NCBI RefSeq assembly: GCF_014650335.1
Contig: NZ_BMUT01000002.1
Span: 1 to 48,720, forward strand
Reading direction: 5' to 3'
Length of the DNA stretch: 48,720 nt
From: Streptomyces hiroshimensis
Lineage (GTDB): Bacteria; Actinomycetota; Actinomycetes; Streptomycetales; Streptomycetaceae
Positions 1 through 8,661 of this stretch are shown here, piece by piece; the first letter of the stretch is position 1, and each line of letters opens with the position of its first letter. The notes below the pieces were generated by a model. It had not been told where the DNA came from. It saw nothing but the letters and a program-made list of their open reading frames with translations, and searched no databases. A program made the translations under genes and the position numbers.

Positions 1-58
1 TTTCAGCGCCGATGGTACTGCATGGGGGACCGTGTGGGAGAGTAGGACGCCGCCGAAC
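1..58 (+). rRNA. rrf: 5S ribosomal RNA, 3' end (partial)
   Basis: The first 58 bases match the conserved 3' half of actinobacterial 5S rRNA, with the run GATGGTACTG near the start and the closing segment GTAGGACGCCGCCGAAC. The 5' half, and presumably 23S and 16S, lie upstream of the window. The 3' end is placed at the C of CCGAAC by memory of Streptomyces 5S sequences; one or two bases of uncertainty remain. Confidence 0.93.
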
Positions 59-70
59 AATTTTTAGAGA

Positions 71-108
71 AAGCCCTGGTGGGAACCTTGAGTTCCTACC
101 AGGGCTTT
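71..108 (+). terminator. rRNA operon terminator
   Basis: A 16-bp stem (71-86 pairing with 93-108, one G-U pair) closes a 5-nt loop and runs straight into a T tract (106-110). It starts 12 bases after the 5S end, so it is the intrinsic terminator of the rRNA operon. Confidence 0.92.
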
Positions 109-147
109 TTCGCGTTTCCGGACAGTTTTCATAGCCGGAGGCCCTGA

Positions 148-200
148 TGCTGATGTGCTCGGCTGCATCCCTTTAAGGAACGCAGCCGAGCACATCAGCA
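148..200. terminator. Perfect 19-bp inverted repeat, likely bidirectional terminator
   Basis: Bases 148-166 are the exact reverse complement of 182-200, with a 15-nt loop. There is no T tract on either side, but the stem sits between the rRNA operon terminator and the convergent membrane protein gene whose stop is 16 bases away. It most likely ends that minus-strand transcript and insulates it from rRNA read-through. Confidence 0.7.
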
Positions 201-215
201 ATCAGCAAAGCCGTG

Positions 216-1484
216 TTATTCGCCCGCCGCCCGTGCGAGCTCGATGTCCAGGGACTCGCGCCGAATGCGCTGGTCCATGTACAGCAGCGCCGTCATACCG
301 GCCGTGACCGGCAAAGTGATCGTGGCGCTGACGACCGCCGCTATACCGATCGAGATCAGTGACGCCCAGTCGGTCGCATCAGCGGTCGACTGCTCGCCGA
401 AACCGTGTACAACGACGTCGAGCACCACAACGATCGCCTGCGCCATAAAGCCGACCAGCAGAGTGATCAGCACGGACATGAGCTGAATTCCGAAGACCCG
501 CCACCAGGCGCCCCGCACCAGCTTCGCCGACCGCCTCATGGCCCCGAGCACGCTCTGCTTCTCCAGCATCAGTGCCGGCGCGGCAAGGCTGTAACGGATC
601 CAGAGCCAGGTCGCGACGACCATGGACGCCAGACCGCCCATGGCCATGAGCGACATTCCCGCCTGCTCGGCTCCGGCCGCTGCCGCCAGCAGACCCCAGA
701 CGATACCGACGGCGAACACACCCACCAGGAGCAGCGGCACCAGGATCAGCAGGCCCGTCATACGGGCCAGCTGCGGCCTGGCGCTCCGCCACGCCTCCAG
801 GGTGGTGACCGGGCGGCCCAGGACCGCGCGGCTGACGATCACCGTCAGCAGGGCCGCGGCGGTGATGGAGCCGACCAGGCTGAGCAGCCAGGTCACTCCG
901 AGGCTGCCGAGGCCGTTGCCTATGGCGTCGACCAGTTCCTGCGGAGACTGCGGGGTCTCGCCGCTGAGCGCATCGAGCTCCTGTGTACCGCGCGGCCACA
1001 GCCGTTCGATCACCGTCGCCACGGTCTGCGTACCCACGGCCACCGTCAGGGAGATGCCGACGACGGAGCGCCAGTGGAGGCGCATCGTGCGTACCGAGCC
1101 CTCCACGATCTCGCCGGCCTGCAGTGGGCGCAGGGGGATCACCCCGGGCTGGGGTGCCTGTGGCGGGCGTGCCCACTGGTTCCAGCCCGCCTGAGGCCCC
1201 GTGCCTCCGGATCCTGGGCCTGCAGCGGGACCCTGGCCCGCCGGACCGCTGCCCGCAGGCCCCGTCGGACCCTGCGTGCCTGCCCGGGCGCGTGCGCGTT
1301 CGCCGGCCGGTCTGCGCTGCCGGGGCGGGCTCGGGGACGAGGTCGACCAGTCACCCGGGGGCGGCTGGTCCTGCGCCCACTGGGCCCTTTCCTGTTCCTT
1401 TTCCTTCTCCTGCCCTTGCGCCGCCTGGGCGCGCTCGTCGGACGGGGAGGATCCGGGCGAGGTCCGGCCCGGAGAGTCAGTCAT
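216..1484 (-). CDS. Six-helix membrane protein with a disordered Pro/Gly-rich N-terminus
   Basis: The 422-residue product has two parts. Residues 1-110 are low complexity (Gln/Glu, then Pro, Gly and Ala) and should be disordered and cytoplasmic. Residues 115-402 contain about six hydrophobic segments (roughly 140-158, 197-216, 242-266, 279-297, 332-355, 375-402). The segment IPLRPLQAGEIVEGSVRTMR resembles the actinobacterial proteins annotated as 'glycerophosphoryl diester phosphodiesterase membrane domain', but no phosphodiesterase catalytic motif is present, so no enzymatic role is claimed. The ATG at 1484 has a good AAGGAG-type ribosome site about ten bases upstream. It is divergent from mtnA with 171 bp between the starts. 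Function unknown. Confidence 0.85.
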   Translation of the reverse strand: MTDSPGRTSPGSSPSDERAQAAQGQEKEKEQERAQWAQDQPPPGDWSTSSPSPPRQRRPAGERARARAGTQGPTGPAGSGPAGQGPAAGPGSGGTGPQAGWNQWARPPQAPQPGVIPLRPLQAGEIVEGSVRTMRLHWRSVVGISLTVAVGTQTVATVIERLWPRGTQELDALSGETPQSPQELVDAIGNGLGSLGVTWLLSLVGSITAAALLTVIVSRAVLGRPVTTLEAWRSARPQLARMTGLLILVPLLLVGVFAVGIVWGLLAAAAGAEQAGMSLMAMGGLASMVVATWLWIRYSLAAPALMLEKQSVLGAMRRSAKLVRGAWWRVFGIQLMSVLITLLVGFMAQAIVVVLDVVVHGFGEQSTADATDWASLISIGIAAVVSATITLPVTAGMTALLYMDQRIRRESLDIELARAAGE

Positions 1485-1655
1485 GTGCGTCTCGCTCCTT
1501 CTCGGTGCCCGCCCGTCCGCCGGTGCGGCGGCGAGCGACTTCCGGCAATCGTGTCACGGTGATCCGGGCGGCCCGCGAGCTCATACGGGGCTCGTACGGG
1601 GGAGGAATCCCCAGGCGACCTTCAATAGTCGGGGCGTGAGCGGCAGACTGGACGG

Positions 1656-2810
1656 ATGGCTGATCAGTTCGCGGCATCCATGGCGTCCGTCGAGCCCGGC
1701 TCCGTTCCTTCGCTCAGATGGGAGGAGCCGCCGGAGGGGCCCGTCCTCGTCGTCCTGGACCAGCGGAGGCTTCCCGCGGAGGAGGTCGAGCTGGTGTGCA
1801 CGGACGTGCCGGCGCTGGTCGAGGCGGTCCGTACGCTCGCCGTGCGGGGGGCTCCGCTGCTGGGGATCGCCGGGGCGTACGGCGTGGCGCTGGCGGCCGT
1901 CCGCGGCTTCGACGTCGTGGAGGCCGCCGAGCTGCTCGCGCACGCGCGCCCCACGGCCGTGAATCTCGCCTACGGGGTGCGGCGGGCCCTGGGCGCGTAC
2001 GAGAAGGCCCTGGGGGCGGGAGGCGGGCCCGGGCAGGCCGCCGCGGCCACGCTCGCCGAGGCGCGCGCTGTGCACCGTGAGGACGCGGAGGCCAGCGCGC
2101 GGATGGCGGCGCACGGGCTGGCCCTGCTGGACGAGCTGGTGCCCGGCGGCGGATTCCGGGTCCTCACGCACTGCAACACCGGGGCGCTGGTCTCCGGAGG
2201 CGAGGGCACGGCGCTGGCCGTGGCGAGCGCGGCACACCGTGCGGGGCGGCTGAGGCGCCTGTGGGTGGACGAGACGCGTCCGCTGCTGCAGGGGTCGCGG
2301 CTCACCGCGTACGAGGCGGCCCGGGCCGGGATGGCGTACACCCTGCTCACCGACAATGCCGCGGGGTCGCTGTTCGCCGCGGGAGAGGTGGATGCGGTGC
2401 TGATCGGTGCGGACCGGATAGCCGCGGACGGCTCCGTGGCGAACAAGGTCGGCAGCTATCCGCTGGCGGTGCTGGCCCGCTATCACCACGTGCCGTTCCT
2501 CGTGGTGGCCCCGGTGACCACCGTGGACCTCGGTACGGCGGCAGGTTCGGAGATCGAGGTGGAGCAGCGTTCCGGCCACGAGATCACGGAGTTTACGGTG
2601 GTGCCGGCCGGGGCAGGCGCCGAGCCGGGCACCGGTGTGCCGGTGGCTCCGCTGGGGACGCAGGCGTACAACCCTGCGTTCGACGTCACACCACCGGAAC
2701 TGGTGACCGCGATCGTCACGGAGAACGGTGTGGTCTCGCCGGTGACCCGGGCGGGCCTGGCGGAGCTCTGTGCCAGGTCACAGCAGGGATCCGGGAGTGA
2801 GCCGGGCTGA
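1656..2810 (+). CDS. mtnA: S-methyl-5-thioribose-1-phosphate isomerase
   Basis: MtnA converts 5-methylthioribose-1-phosphate to the ribulose form in the methionine salvage pathway, in the cytoplasm. The 384-residue product carries the family signatures: RGAP at 64-67, the catalytic cysteine C173 in THCNTG, and the catalytic aspartate D253 in IGADRIAADGSVANKVGSY. Length fits the IF2B-alpha/MtnA family (about 340-390). The ATG at 1656 has only a weak GGACGG upstream; a second ATG at 1680 would shorten the product by eight residues without touching the fold. No other methionine salvage gene is next to it. The stop is 142 bp ahead of the mtrA start, with a hairpin between, so it is probably its own transcription unit. 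Confidence 0.95.
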   Translation: MADQFAASMASVEPGSVPSLRWEEPPEGPVLVVLDQRRLPAEEVELVCTDVPALVEAVRTLAVRGAPLLGIAGAYGVALAAVRGFDVVEAAELLAHARPTAVNLAYGVRRALGAYEKALGAGGGPGQAAAATLAEARAVHREDAEASARMAAHGLALLDELVPGGGFRVLTHCNTGALVSGGEGTALAVASAAHRAGRLRRLWVDETRPLLQGSRLTAYEAARAGMAYTLLTDNAAGSLFAAGEVDAVLIGADRIAADGSVANKVGSYPLAVLARYHHVPFLVVAPVTTVDLGTAAGSEIEVEQRSGHEITEFTVVPAGAGAEPGTGVPVAPLGTQAYNPAFDVTPPELVTAIVTENGVVSPVTRAGLAELCARSQQGSGSEPG

Positions 2811-2853
2811 TTCACCCGTGTACTGTCCACACCTGGCGGCAGACGAGGTCGGC

Positions 2854-2871
2854 GTCCCGGGTCAACGGGAC
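2854..2871. terminator. Short GC hairpin between mtnA and mtrA
   Basis: GTCCCG (2854-2859) and CGGGAC (2866-2871) form a perfect 6-bp stem with a 6-nt loop, 44 bases after the mtnA stop. There is no T tract. It may act as a weak terminator for mtnA or as an operator for mtrA. Confidence 0.35.
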
Positions 2872-2883
2872 ACACCGAAGAAT

Positions 2884-2912
2884 GTCACCTGCGCCAGGTG
2901 AGCTCCGTCACC
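2884..2912. promoter_or_regulatory. Pair of GTCACC motifs and a small palindrome upstream of mtrA
   Basis: GTCACC occurs at 2884-2889 and again at 2907-2912, 23 bp apart, so on the same face of the helix. The first overlaps the inverted repeat TCACCT-N5-AGGTGA (2885-2901). MtrA in actinobacteria is reported to bind direct repeats of GTnACC/GTCAC type, so an autoregulatory site is plausible. This is inference from motif resemblance only. Confidence 0.35.
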
Positions 2913-2952
2913 CGGCTCTATGGACCGGATGCGAAAATGGGATGATGTCGAT

Positions 2953-3630
2953 ATGAAGGGACGCGTCCTTGTCGTCGACGACGACACCGCACTGGCCGAG
3001 ATGCTCGGCATTGTGCTGCGTGGTGAGGGTTTCGAGCCGTCGTTTGTAGCGGACGGCGACAAGGCACTTGCTGCTTTTCGTGAGGTCAAGCCCGATCTTG
3101 TGCTGCTCGATCTGATGCTGCCCGGCCGGGACGGCATCGAGGTCTGCCGGCTCATCCGCGCCGAGTCCGGCGTGCCGATCGTGATGCTGACGGCGAAGAG
3201 CGACACGGTTGACGTCGTCGTGGGCCTGGAGTCGGGGGCCGACGACTACATGGTCAAGCCGTTCAAGCCGAAGGAGCTGGTGGCGCGCATCCGCGCCCGC
3301 CTGCGCCGCTCGGAGGAGCCCGCGCCGGAGCAGCTGTCGATAGGGGACCTGGTCATCGACGTGGCCGGGCACTCGGTCAAGCGCGACGGGCAGTCGATCG
3401 CGCTGACGCCGCTCGAGTTCGACCTGCTGGTGGCCCTCGCCCGCAAGCCGTGGCAGGTCTTCACCCGCGAGGTGCTCCTGGAGCAGGTGTGGGGCTACCG
3501 CCACGCGGCCGACACCCGCCTCGTCAATGTGCACGTGCAGCGGCTGCGCTCCAAGGTCGAGAAGGACCCGGAGCGGCCGGAGATCGTGGTGACCGTCCGT
3601 GGTGTGGGCTACAAGGCCGGGCCGAGCTGA
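2953..3630 (+). CDS. mtrA: Response regulator MtrA (OmpR family)
   Basis: MtrA is the DNA-binding half of the MtrAB system, which in actinobacteria coordinates cell-wall metabolism, cell cycle and, in Streptomyces, development and antibiotic production. The 225-residue product has a receiver domain (1-115; acidic pocket D9-D11, phosphoacceptor D53 in LLDLMLPG, T80, K102) and a winged helix (about 130-225, ending in VTVRGVGYKAG). The start is put at ATG 2953 (MKGRVLVVDDD). In-frame ATGs at 2920 and 2929 would add a leader rich in charged residues that the family does not have. The stop is one base before the mtrB ATG (TGA-C-ATG), so translation is coupled. Confidence 0.96.
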   Translation: MKGRVLVVDDDTALAEMLGIVLRGEGFEPSFVADGDKALAAFREVKPDLVLLDLMLPGRDGIEVCRLIRAESGVPIVMLTAKSDTVDVVVGLESGADDYMVKPFKPKELVARIRARLRRSEEPAPEQLSIGDLVIDVAGHSVKRDGQSIALTPLEFDLLVALARKPWQVFTREVLLEQVWGYRHAADTRLVNVHVQRLRSKVEKDPERPEIVVTVRGVGYKAGPS

Positions 3631-3631
3631 C

Positions 3632-5662
3632 ATGTCGGGCAACGGTGCCGCCCCGGAGCGGGGCGTGGGGCGGCCCGTCGAGACGGCGGGCGGCATACCT
3701 CTCTTCCGGCGGCTGTGGCGGGCCGGGCGGATGCTGTCCGACGGCGCGGCCGCGGGGCCGGTCCACCCGGTGCTGAGGCTGTACGTGCGCTGGGTGCGGC
3801 GTCCGCTGCTGCCCGCGATGCGCCTGTGGCGGCGCAATATCCAGCTGCGGGTCGTCGCGACCACGCTGCTGATGTCGGTGGGCGTGGTGCTGCTGCTCGG
3901 CGTCGTGGTCATCGGGCAGGTTCGCAACGGCCTGCTGGAGGCCAAGCGGCATGCGTCGCTGAGCCAGGCCGAGGGCGGTTTCAAGGCGGCGCGGGACGCC
4001 GCCGACACCGCGGGGGACACCCGCGGGCAGGACGCACAGGCCAGTGGCCGCGGTGCGACGGACCCCGGGGCCTGGCTGACGGCCCTGGTGCAGCAGCTCT
4101 CCAGCGGCGGGCAGGGCGTCTACCACGTGGTGGCGCTCAGCTCCGGCAGCGGCGATCTCGCGTACGGCGACCTGGCCTACGGCGACATGACGTCCGCCGG
4201 GGCGCGCGGCCCGCGGGCCTCCGGTGACATCGACCCCGAGGCCAGCATCCCCGCCGACCTGCGGAAACAGCTGGACACCAAGACCGGTGCGCTGTGGAAG
4301 TCGGCGTCGGTCAAGCACAACGCCTCCGACGAGGGCGAGCCGGCGCTGGTCGTCGGCAAGCGGATGTACGACGTCAACGGCAAGGCGTACCAGCTGTACT
4401 ACCTCTTCCCGTACACCCAGGAGGAGAAGTCGCTGAGCCTGGTCAAGGGCACGCTGGCGACGGCCGGGGTGTTCGTGGTCGTGCTGCTCGGCGCCATCGC
4501 CTGGCTCGTGGTGCGGCAGATCGTCACGCCCGTGCGGATGGCCGCGAGCATCTCCGAGCGGCTGGCGGCGGGCGTCCTGCAGGAGCGTATGAAGGTCACC
4601 GGCGAGGACGACATCGCCCGTCTCGGTGAGGCCTTCAACAAGATGGCGCAGAACCTCCAGGTCAAGATCCAGCAGCTGGAGCAGCTGTCGCGGATGCAGC
4701 GCAGGTTCGTCTCGGACGTCTCGCACGAGCTGCGGACGCCGCTGACGACCGTGCGTATGGCCGCCGAGGTCATCCACGAGGCCCGTGAGGACTTCGATCC
4801 GGTCACCGCGCGCTCGGCGGAGCTGCTGTACGGGCAGGTCGACCGCTTCGAGTCGCTGCTGGCCGATCTGCTGGAGATCAGCCGCTTCGACGCGGGGGCC
4901 GCGGCCCTGGAGGCCGAGCCGGTCGATCTGCGGGATGTCGTCAACCGTGTGATCGAGGGGGCCCTGCCGCTCGCGGAGCGCAAGGGCAGCAAGCTGCTGG
5001 TGCAGGGCGCCGAGCAGCCGGTGGTCGCGGAGGCGGACTCCCGGCGTGTGGAGCGCGTGCTGCGCAACCTCGTCGTCAATGCGGTGGAGCACGGCGAGGG
5101 CCGGGATGTGATCGTGCGGCTGGCGGCGGCCGGCGGCGCGGTGGCGGTGGCCGTCCGTGACTACGGCGTGGGCCTCAAGCCCGGCGAGGCCGTCCGGGTG
5201 TTCAACCGCTTCTGGCGGGCCGACCCCGCGCGTGCGCGCACCACGGGCGGTACGGGCCTCGGCCTGTCGATCGCCGTGGAGGACGCGCGGCTGCACGGCG
5301 GCTGGTTGCAGGCGTGGGGCGAGCCGGGCGGCGGTTCGCAGTTCCGGCTGACGCTGCCGGGCACGGCCGGTGACACCCTGCGCGGATCGCCGATCCCGCT
5401 GGAGCCGGAGGATTCCCGGCGCAACCGCGGCCTGAGCGAGGCCGGGGTGCCGATGGCCGTGGCCGGGCGGTCCGGCGGAGTGCCGCCGCAGGGCAGCGGT
5501 CTCGCGCCCGTACCGGCGCAGAACAGGAACGTGCCCGCCGTGGATCCGACGGCGCTGCCGGGCAGTGGTGCCCGCGTGGTGGCCCGTCCGGGAGGCCAGG
5601 ACGGCGGCAAGCCCGTGGCGGGGGCCACGGGGGAACGTGAGGGGCGGGCGCGTGGGCGCTGA
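3632..5662 (+). CDS. mtrB: Sensor histidine kinase MtrB
   Basis: MtrB is the membrane kinase partner of MtrA. The 676-residue product has a long cytoplasmic N-terminus, a first membrane helix (about 73-95), an extracytoplasmic sensor domain (96-272), a second helix (273-296), a HAMP linker (297-348), a HisKA domain with phosphoacceptor H365 in VSHELRTPLTT, and an HATPase_c domain with N-box NLVVNAVEH, G1 DYGVGL and G2 TGGTGLGLSIA motifs. Residues after about 590 form a Pro/Gly/Ala-rich disordered tail. The sensor domain contains a small near-repeat GDLAYGDLAYGD around 175-186. The start is one base after the mtrA stop, and the end overlaps the proposed lpqB start by 11 bases. Confidence 0.96.
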   Translation: MSGNGAAPERGVGRPVETAGGIPLFRRLWRAGRMLSDGAAAGPVHPVLRLYVRWVRRPLLPAMRLWRRNIQLRVVATTLLMSVGVVLLLGVVVIGQVRNGLLEAKRHASLSQAEGGFKAARDAADTAGDTRGQDAQASGRGATDPGAWLTALVQQLSSGGQGVYHVVALSSGSGDLAYGDLAYGDMTSAGARGPRASGDIDPEASIPADLRKQLDTKTGALWKSASVKHNASDEGEPALVVGKRMYDVNGKAYQLYYLFPYTQEEKSLSLVKGTLATAGVFVVVLLGAIAWLVVRQIVTPVRMAASISERLAAGVLQERMKVTGEDDIARLGEAFNKMAQNLQVKIQQLEQLSRMQRRFVSDVSHELRTPLTTVRMAAEVIHEAREDFDPVTARSAELLYGQVDRFESLLADLLEISRFDAGAAALEAEPVDLRDVVNRVIEGALPLAERKGSKLLVQGAEQPVVAEADSRRVERVLRNLVVNAVEHGEGRDVIVRLAAAGGAVAVAVRDYGVGLKPGEAVRVFNRFWRADPARARTTGGTGLGLSIAVEDARLHGGWLQAWGEPGGGSQFRLTLPGTAGDTLRGSPIPLEPEDSRRNRGLSEAGVPMAVAGRSGGVPPQGSGLAPVPAQNRNVPAVDPTALPGSGARVVARPGGQDGGKPVAGATGEREGRARGR

Positions 5663-7487
5663 ACGCAATCGCCGGCGCCGGACCCCGCGGCGGCGGACCG
5701 CGGGGTTCGCCGCGCTCGTCTCCGGTGGCGTGCTGCTGGCCGGGTGCGCCTCGATGCCCGACAGCGGTGAGGTGACGGCGGTCGACTCGTCGCAGCGCGC
5801 CGACGCGGACTCGCAGGTGCGCGTCTACGGCGTGCCGCCGCACAAGGGCGAGCGGCCGCAGGAGCTGGTGACGGGCTTCCTGGAAGCCACCACCAGTGAC
5901 GATCCGGACTACGGCACGGCCCGCATGTACCTGGCCAAGGACAAGCAGCGCGGGTGGGAGCCCTCGTGGGGCACGGTCGTGCTGGCGGAGCCGCCGCAGG
6001 TGCAGGTGGAGCACAACGGTGACCGGGACCGCGACCGCGACTACACCATCACCCTGACCGGCAAGCAGGTCGCCAGGATCGACGCCAAGCACGCCTACAA
6101 GCCGGAAGAGAGCGCGTTCAAGGCGCAGATCCACGTCGCGCGCGAGGGCGGCGAGTGGCGCATCGATGACCTGCCGCCCGGGCTGGTGCTCGGCCTCGCC
6201 GACTTCCAGCGGATCTACCGGTCCGTCAACAAGTACTACTTCGCGGAGCTGGGCACGGCGGGCTCGGGCAAGGGCAAGAGCGTGCTCGTCGCCGACCCCG
6301 TCTACCTGCGCAAGCGCATAGACCCCGTGACGTCCACGGTCAACGCGCTGCTGGACGGGCCGACCAACTGGCTGGACCCGGTGGCCGCGACGGCGTTCCC
6401 GACCGGCACGAAGGTCGTGGACCGGCGGCTGTCCGTGGACGACTCCAACGCCCTCAAAATCCGGCTGAACGGGAAGGGCGCGGGCACCAATCAGGGGCAG
6501 TGCGAGCGCATGGCCGCGCAGCTCCTGTACACCGTCCAGGACCAGTCGGCGAAGGTCGGCCAGGTGGTGCTGCAGCGGGAGAACGGCTCGCAGCTGTGCT
6601 CGCTGGGCCGGGAGGCGGCGCGGCAGTACGCGCCCGACCAGGCCGCCGGCCGCGGCGCGGACCAGCAGTACTTCGTCGACGCCCAGCACCGGATGGTGAG
6701 CCTGGCCGACGGCGACGAGGAGGCGCGGCGGGTGCCGGGGCCGCTCGGCGACGGCGCCGTGCAGCTGCGGTCGGTGGGCGTGGACCGCAGCGAGCACCGC
6801 GCCGCGGGCGTGGCCGCAGGCGGCCAGGCGCTGTACGTCACCGATCTGGAGACGGGCGCGGCGCTGGGCGAGCCCCGGGTGACGGCGCGCGGTGGGGCGA
6901 AGGCCGGACTGACCGCCCCGAGCTGGGACGGTCTCAATGACCTGTGGGTGGCCGACCAGGATCCGGAGCGGCCGCGGCTGCTGCGGCTGCCCGGCGGCAA
7001 GGGCAGCCCGGAGGAGGTCCAGGTGCCCCGGCTGGACGGGCGCATCACCGGCCTCCGGGTGGCGGCCGACGGTGTGCGGATCGCGCTGCTGGTGACCAAG
7101 GACGACCGTACGAGCCTGAAGCTCGGGCGGGTCGAACGGCACGCGGACGCGGGGCGGCTGAGCCTGTCGGTGCAGGAACTGCGTTCGGTGGCGCCACGGT
7201 TGGAGCAGGTCGACGCGGTGTCGTGGGCCGGCGGGAGCCGCCTGCTGGTCGCGGGGAACGAACAGGGCGGGCTGCAGCAGCTGCAGTACATCGATACGGA
7301 CGGCTCGCTGTCGAACACCTCCGCGCTGCCCGGAATCACGGGCGTGCGGGGCGTCGCGGCCTCGGAGAGCACGGCGAAGGCACCGGCGCTGGTGGCCGAG
7401 CGGGACGGCGGGATCGTACGCCTGCTGCCGGACAGCAACTGGAAGCTGGTGACCAAGGAAGGCTCCGCGCCCGTCTACCCGGGCTAG
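5652..7487 (+). CDS. lpqB: Lipoprotein LpqB (GerMN domain, beta-propeller)
   Basis: LpqB is an extracytoplasmic lipoprotein that, in mycobacteria, interacts with MtrB and modulates MtrA signalling. The start chosen is GTG 5652, preceded by GAGGGG at 5639-5644. It gives 611 residues with an Arg-rich n-region, a hydrophobic stretch and the lipobox LAGC with the lipidated cysteine at C32. A GTG at 5637 is an alternative. A GerMN (sporulation/spore germination) domain spans roughly 210-330 (VLVADPVYLRKRIDPVTSTVNALLDGP begins it), followed by a C-terminal region expected to be a beta-propeller. It overlaps mtrB and completes the conserved mtrA-mtrB-lpqB operon. Confidence 0.95.
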   Translation: MGAERNRRRRTPRRRTAGFAALVSGGVLLAGCASMPDSGEVTAVDSSQRADADSQVRVYGVPPHKGERPQELVTGFLEATTSDDPDYGTARMYLAKDKQRGWEPSWGTVVLAEPPQVQVEHNGDRDRDRDYTITLTGKQVARIDAKHAYKPEESAFKAQIHVAREGGEWRIDDLPPGLVLGLADFQRIYRSVNKYYFAELGTAGSGKGKSVLVADPVYLRKRIDPVTSTVNALLDGPTNWLDPVAATAFPTGTKVVDRRLSVDDSNALKIRLNGKGAGTNQGQCERMAAQLLYTVQDQSAKVGQVVLQRENGSQLCSLGREAARQYAPDQAAGRGADQQYFVDAQHRMVSLADGDEEARRVPGPLGDGAVQLRSVGVDRSEHRAAGVAAGGQALYVTDLETGAALGEPRVTARGGAKAGLTAPSWDGLNDLWVADQDPERPRLLRLPGGKGSPEEVQVPRLDGRITGLRVAADGVRIALLVTKDDRTSLKLGRVERHADAGRLSLSVQELRSVAPRLEQVDAVSWAGGSRLLVAGNEQGGLQQLQYIDTDGSLSNTSALPGITGVRGVAASESTAKAPALVAERDGGIVRLLPDSNWKLVTKEGSAPVYPG

Positions 7488-7574
7488 CCGCCGCCGGCCG
7501 CCGCGCGCCGGTCACGCGGCGCAGGGTTTTCCACAGGGGTGGCGGGGCGCCGCGCCCGGCGGGACAGTGGATCT

Positions 7575-8345
7575 GTGCCGGGGTGGTGGCAGGAGATCGC
7601 GGGCCTGGTGCTGCCGGGCGAGTGCGCGGGGTGCGGGCGGCCGCGGTCCGTGCTGTGCGAGACGTGCCGGGTGGCGCTGGGCGGAGGCGCGGTGCCCGGA
7701 GCGGGTGCGGTGTGGCGCGTCAGGCCGGATCCTGCGCCGCCCGGGCTGCCGCCGGTCCACGCCGCTGCGCGGTATGAGGGCCCGGTGCGCTCGGCGCTGC
7801 TCGCGCACAAGGAGCGCGGGGCGCTGGGGCTGGCGGGGCCGCTGGGGGCTGCTCTGGCGGGTGCGGTGCGCTCGGTGGCCGGTTGTCCGGGGGGTGGCGG
7901 GTGGGGCGGGGGAGGGGCCCTGGAAGCCGGTGAAAGGCCCTTGCTGCTCGTTCCCGTCCCCTCCGCCCGCCGTGCCGTCGCCGCCCGGGGTCACGATGCC
8001 GGCCGGCGCCTGGCTCTCGCCGCGGCGCGTGCCCTCCGGGCCGCGGGTGTGCCGGCCCGGGTGGCGGCCGTGCTGCGCCAGTGCAGGCCCGTCGCCGACC
8101 AGGCCGGACTGGGCGCCCGGGAGCGCAGGGCGAATGTGGCCGGTGCACTGGGGGTACGTATGGGAGGGGAGGGGCTGTTGTTGCGCGAAGGGCCGGTGGT
8201 GCTGGTAGACGACCTGATGACCACGGGGGCGTCGCTCGCCGAGGCGGCCCGTGCCGTCTCCCTCGCGGGCGGGAGAGCTCTGGGGGCCGCCGTCGTGGCC
8301 GCGTCCGGAGTTCCCCCGTGCGAGGCCGAAAAGAACCGGAACTGA
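7575..8345 (+). CDS. ComF-family phosphoribosyltransferase-like protein
   Basis: ComF proteins couple an N-terminal zinc ribbon to a PRTase fold; in competent bacteria they help DNA uptake, and in Streptomyces the role is unclear. The 256-residue product shows C17-X2-C20-X7-C28-X2-C31 (zinc ribbon) and the PRPP-binding loop VVLVDDLMTTGAS near residue 210. GTG 7575 was chosen because it gives MPGWWQEIAGLVLP, the usual beginning of actinobacterial homologues. A GTG at 7539 with AGGG directly ahead would add 12 Arg-rich residues. It lies 87 bp after lpqB, behind a weak GC stem (7499-7521) and TTTT. The usual comE/comG competence genes are not nearby. Confidence 0.88.
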   Translation: MPGWWQEIAGLVLPGECAGCGRPRSVLCETCRVALGGGAVPGAGAVWRVRPDPAPPGLPPVHAAARYEGPVRSALLAHKERGALGLAGPLGAALAGAVRSVAGCPGGGGWGGGGALEAGERPLLLVPVPSARRAVAARGHDAGRRLALAAARALRAAGVPARVAAVLRQCRPVADQAGLGARERRANVAGALGVRMGGEGLLLREGPVVLVDDLMTTGASLAEAARAVSLAGGRALGAAVVAASGVPPCEAEKNRN

Positions 8346-8380
8346 GGGGCAACCTCATTCGTTGCTGATGGTAACGGCAA

Positions 8381-8405
8381 GGAAACACCTGAATGGAGGT
8401 ACGTC
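8381..8405 (+). promoter_or_regulatory. ECF-sigma-type promoter candidate for hpf
   Basis: GGAAAC at 8381-8386 is followed after 15 bases by CGTC at 8402-8405. This fits the AAC-N16/17-TC rule of SigE-like promoters (AAC 8384-8386, N17, TC 8404-8405). It would give a 5' leader of about 250 nt. Pattern match only. Confidence 0.35.
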
Positions 8406-8406
8406 C

Positions 8407-8421
8407 CGGTAGGGGCTACCG
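8407..8421. repeat. CGGTAG-GGG-CTACCG palindrome at the hpf promoter
   Basis: A perfect 6-bp inverted repeat around three G residues lies immediately downstream of the candidate -10 element. It could be an operator, or a hairpin at the very 5' end of the hpf transcript. Confidence 0.4.
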
Positions 8422-8661
8422 ACAGGCGTCCGAGCGAGATATGTTCGGTTGTGAGGAATGGCAGGGGCTATGCCTCGCATTTCCGAATGGCGCGCTTTGC
8501 TCGCTTTCACGGAAGCTTGAAGTCGATGGGGTGCAGACCTTGCCGATGGGGGAGGAGGAGGTGAAAACCGCCAAGTCGGTGGCTCCGGGTATCCCCGGGG
8601 TCTGATGCAAGAGGGATGCGCTCCGCACCTTCGGCGGGGCGATCCGGGAACGGAGTTCTGC

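Larger units (their letters stand above)
8346..8661. other. 316-bp leader/promoter region of hpf
   Basis: The stretch is noticeably richer in A+T than its neighbours and contains no convincing gene. An open frame from 8393 to 8605 (70 codons) has A/T in many third positions, no ribosome site and no recognisable domain. The region holds an ECF-sigma-like promoter (8381-8405), a small palindrome (8407-8421), and an isolated GGAAT at 8455-8459 without a correctly spaced GTT, so a SigR promoter is not supported. Confidence 0.6.

Noticed and set aside
8455..8481. SigR-type promoter for hpf (GGAAT at 8455)
   Set aside because: The required GTT 18-19 bases downstream is absent.
8393..8605. 70-codon frame in the hpf leader
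   Set aside because: No ribosome site, third positions not GC-biased, no similarity to known proteins; it ends just ahead of hpf and fits better as untranslated leader.
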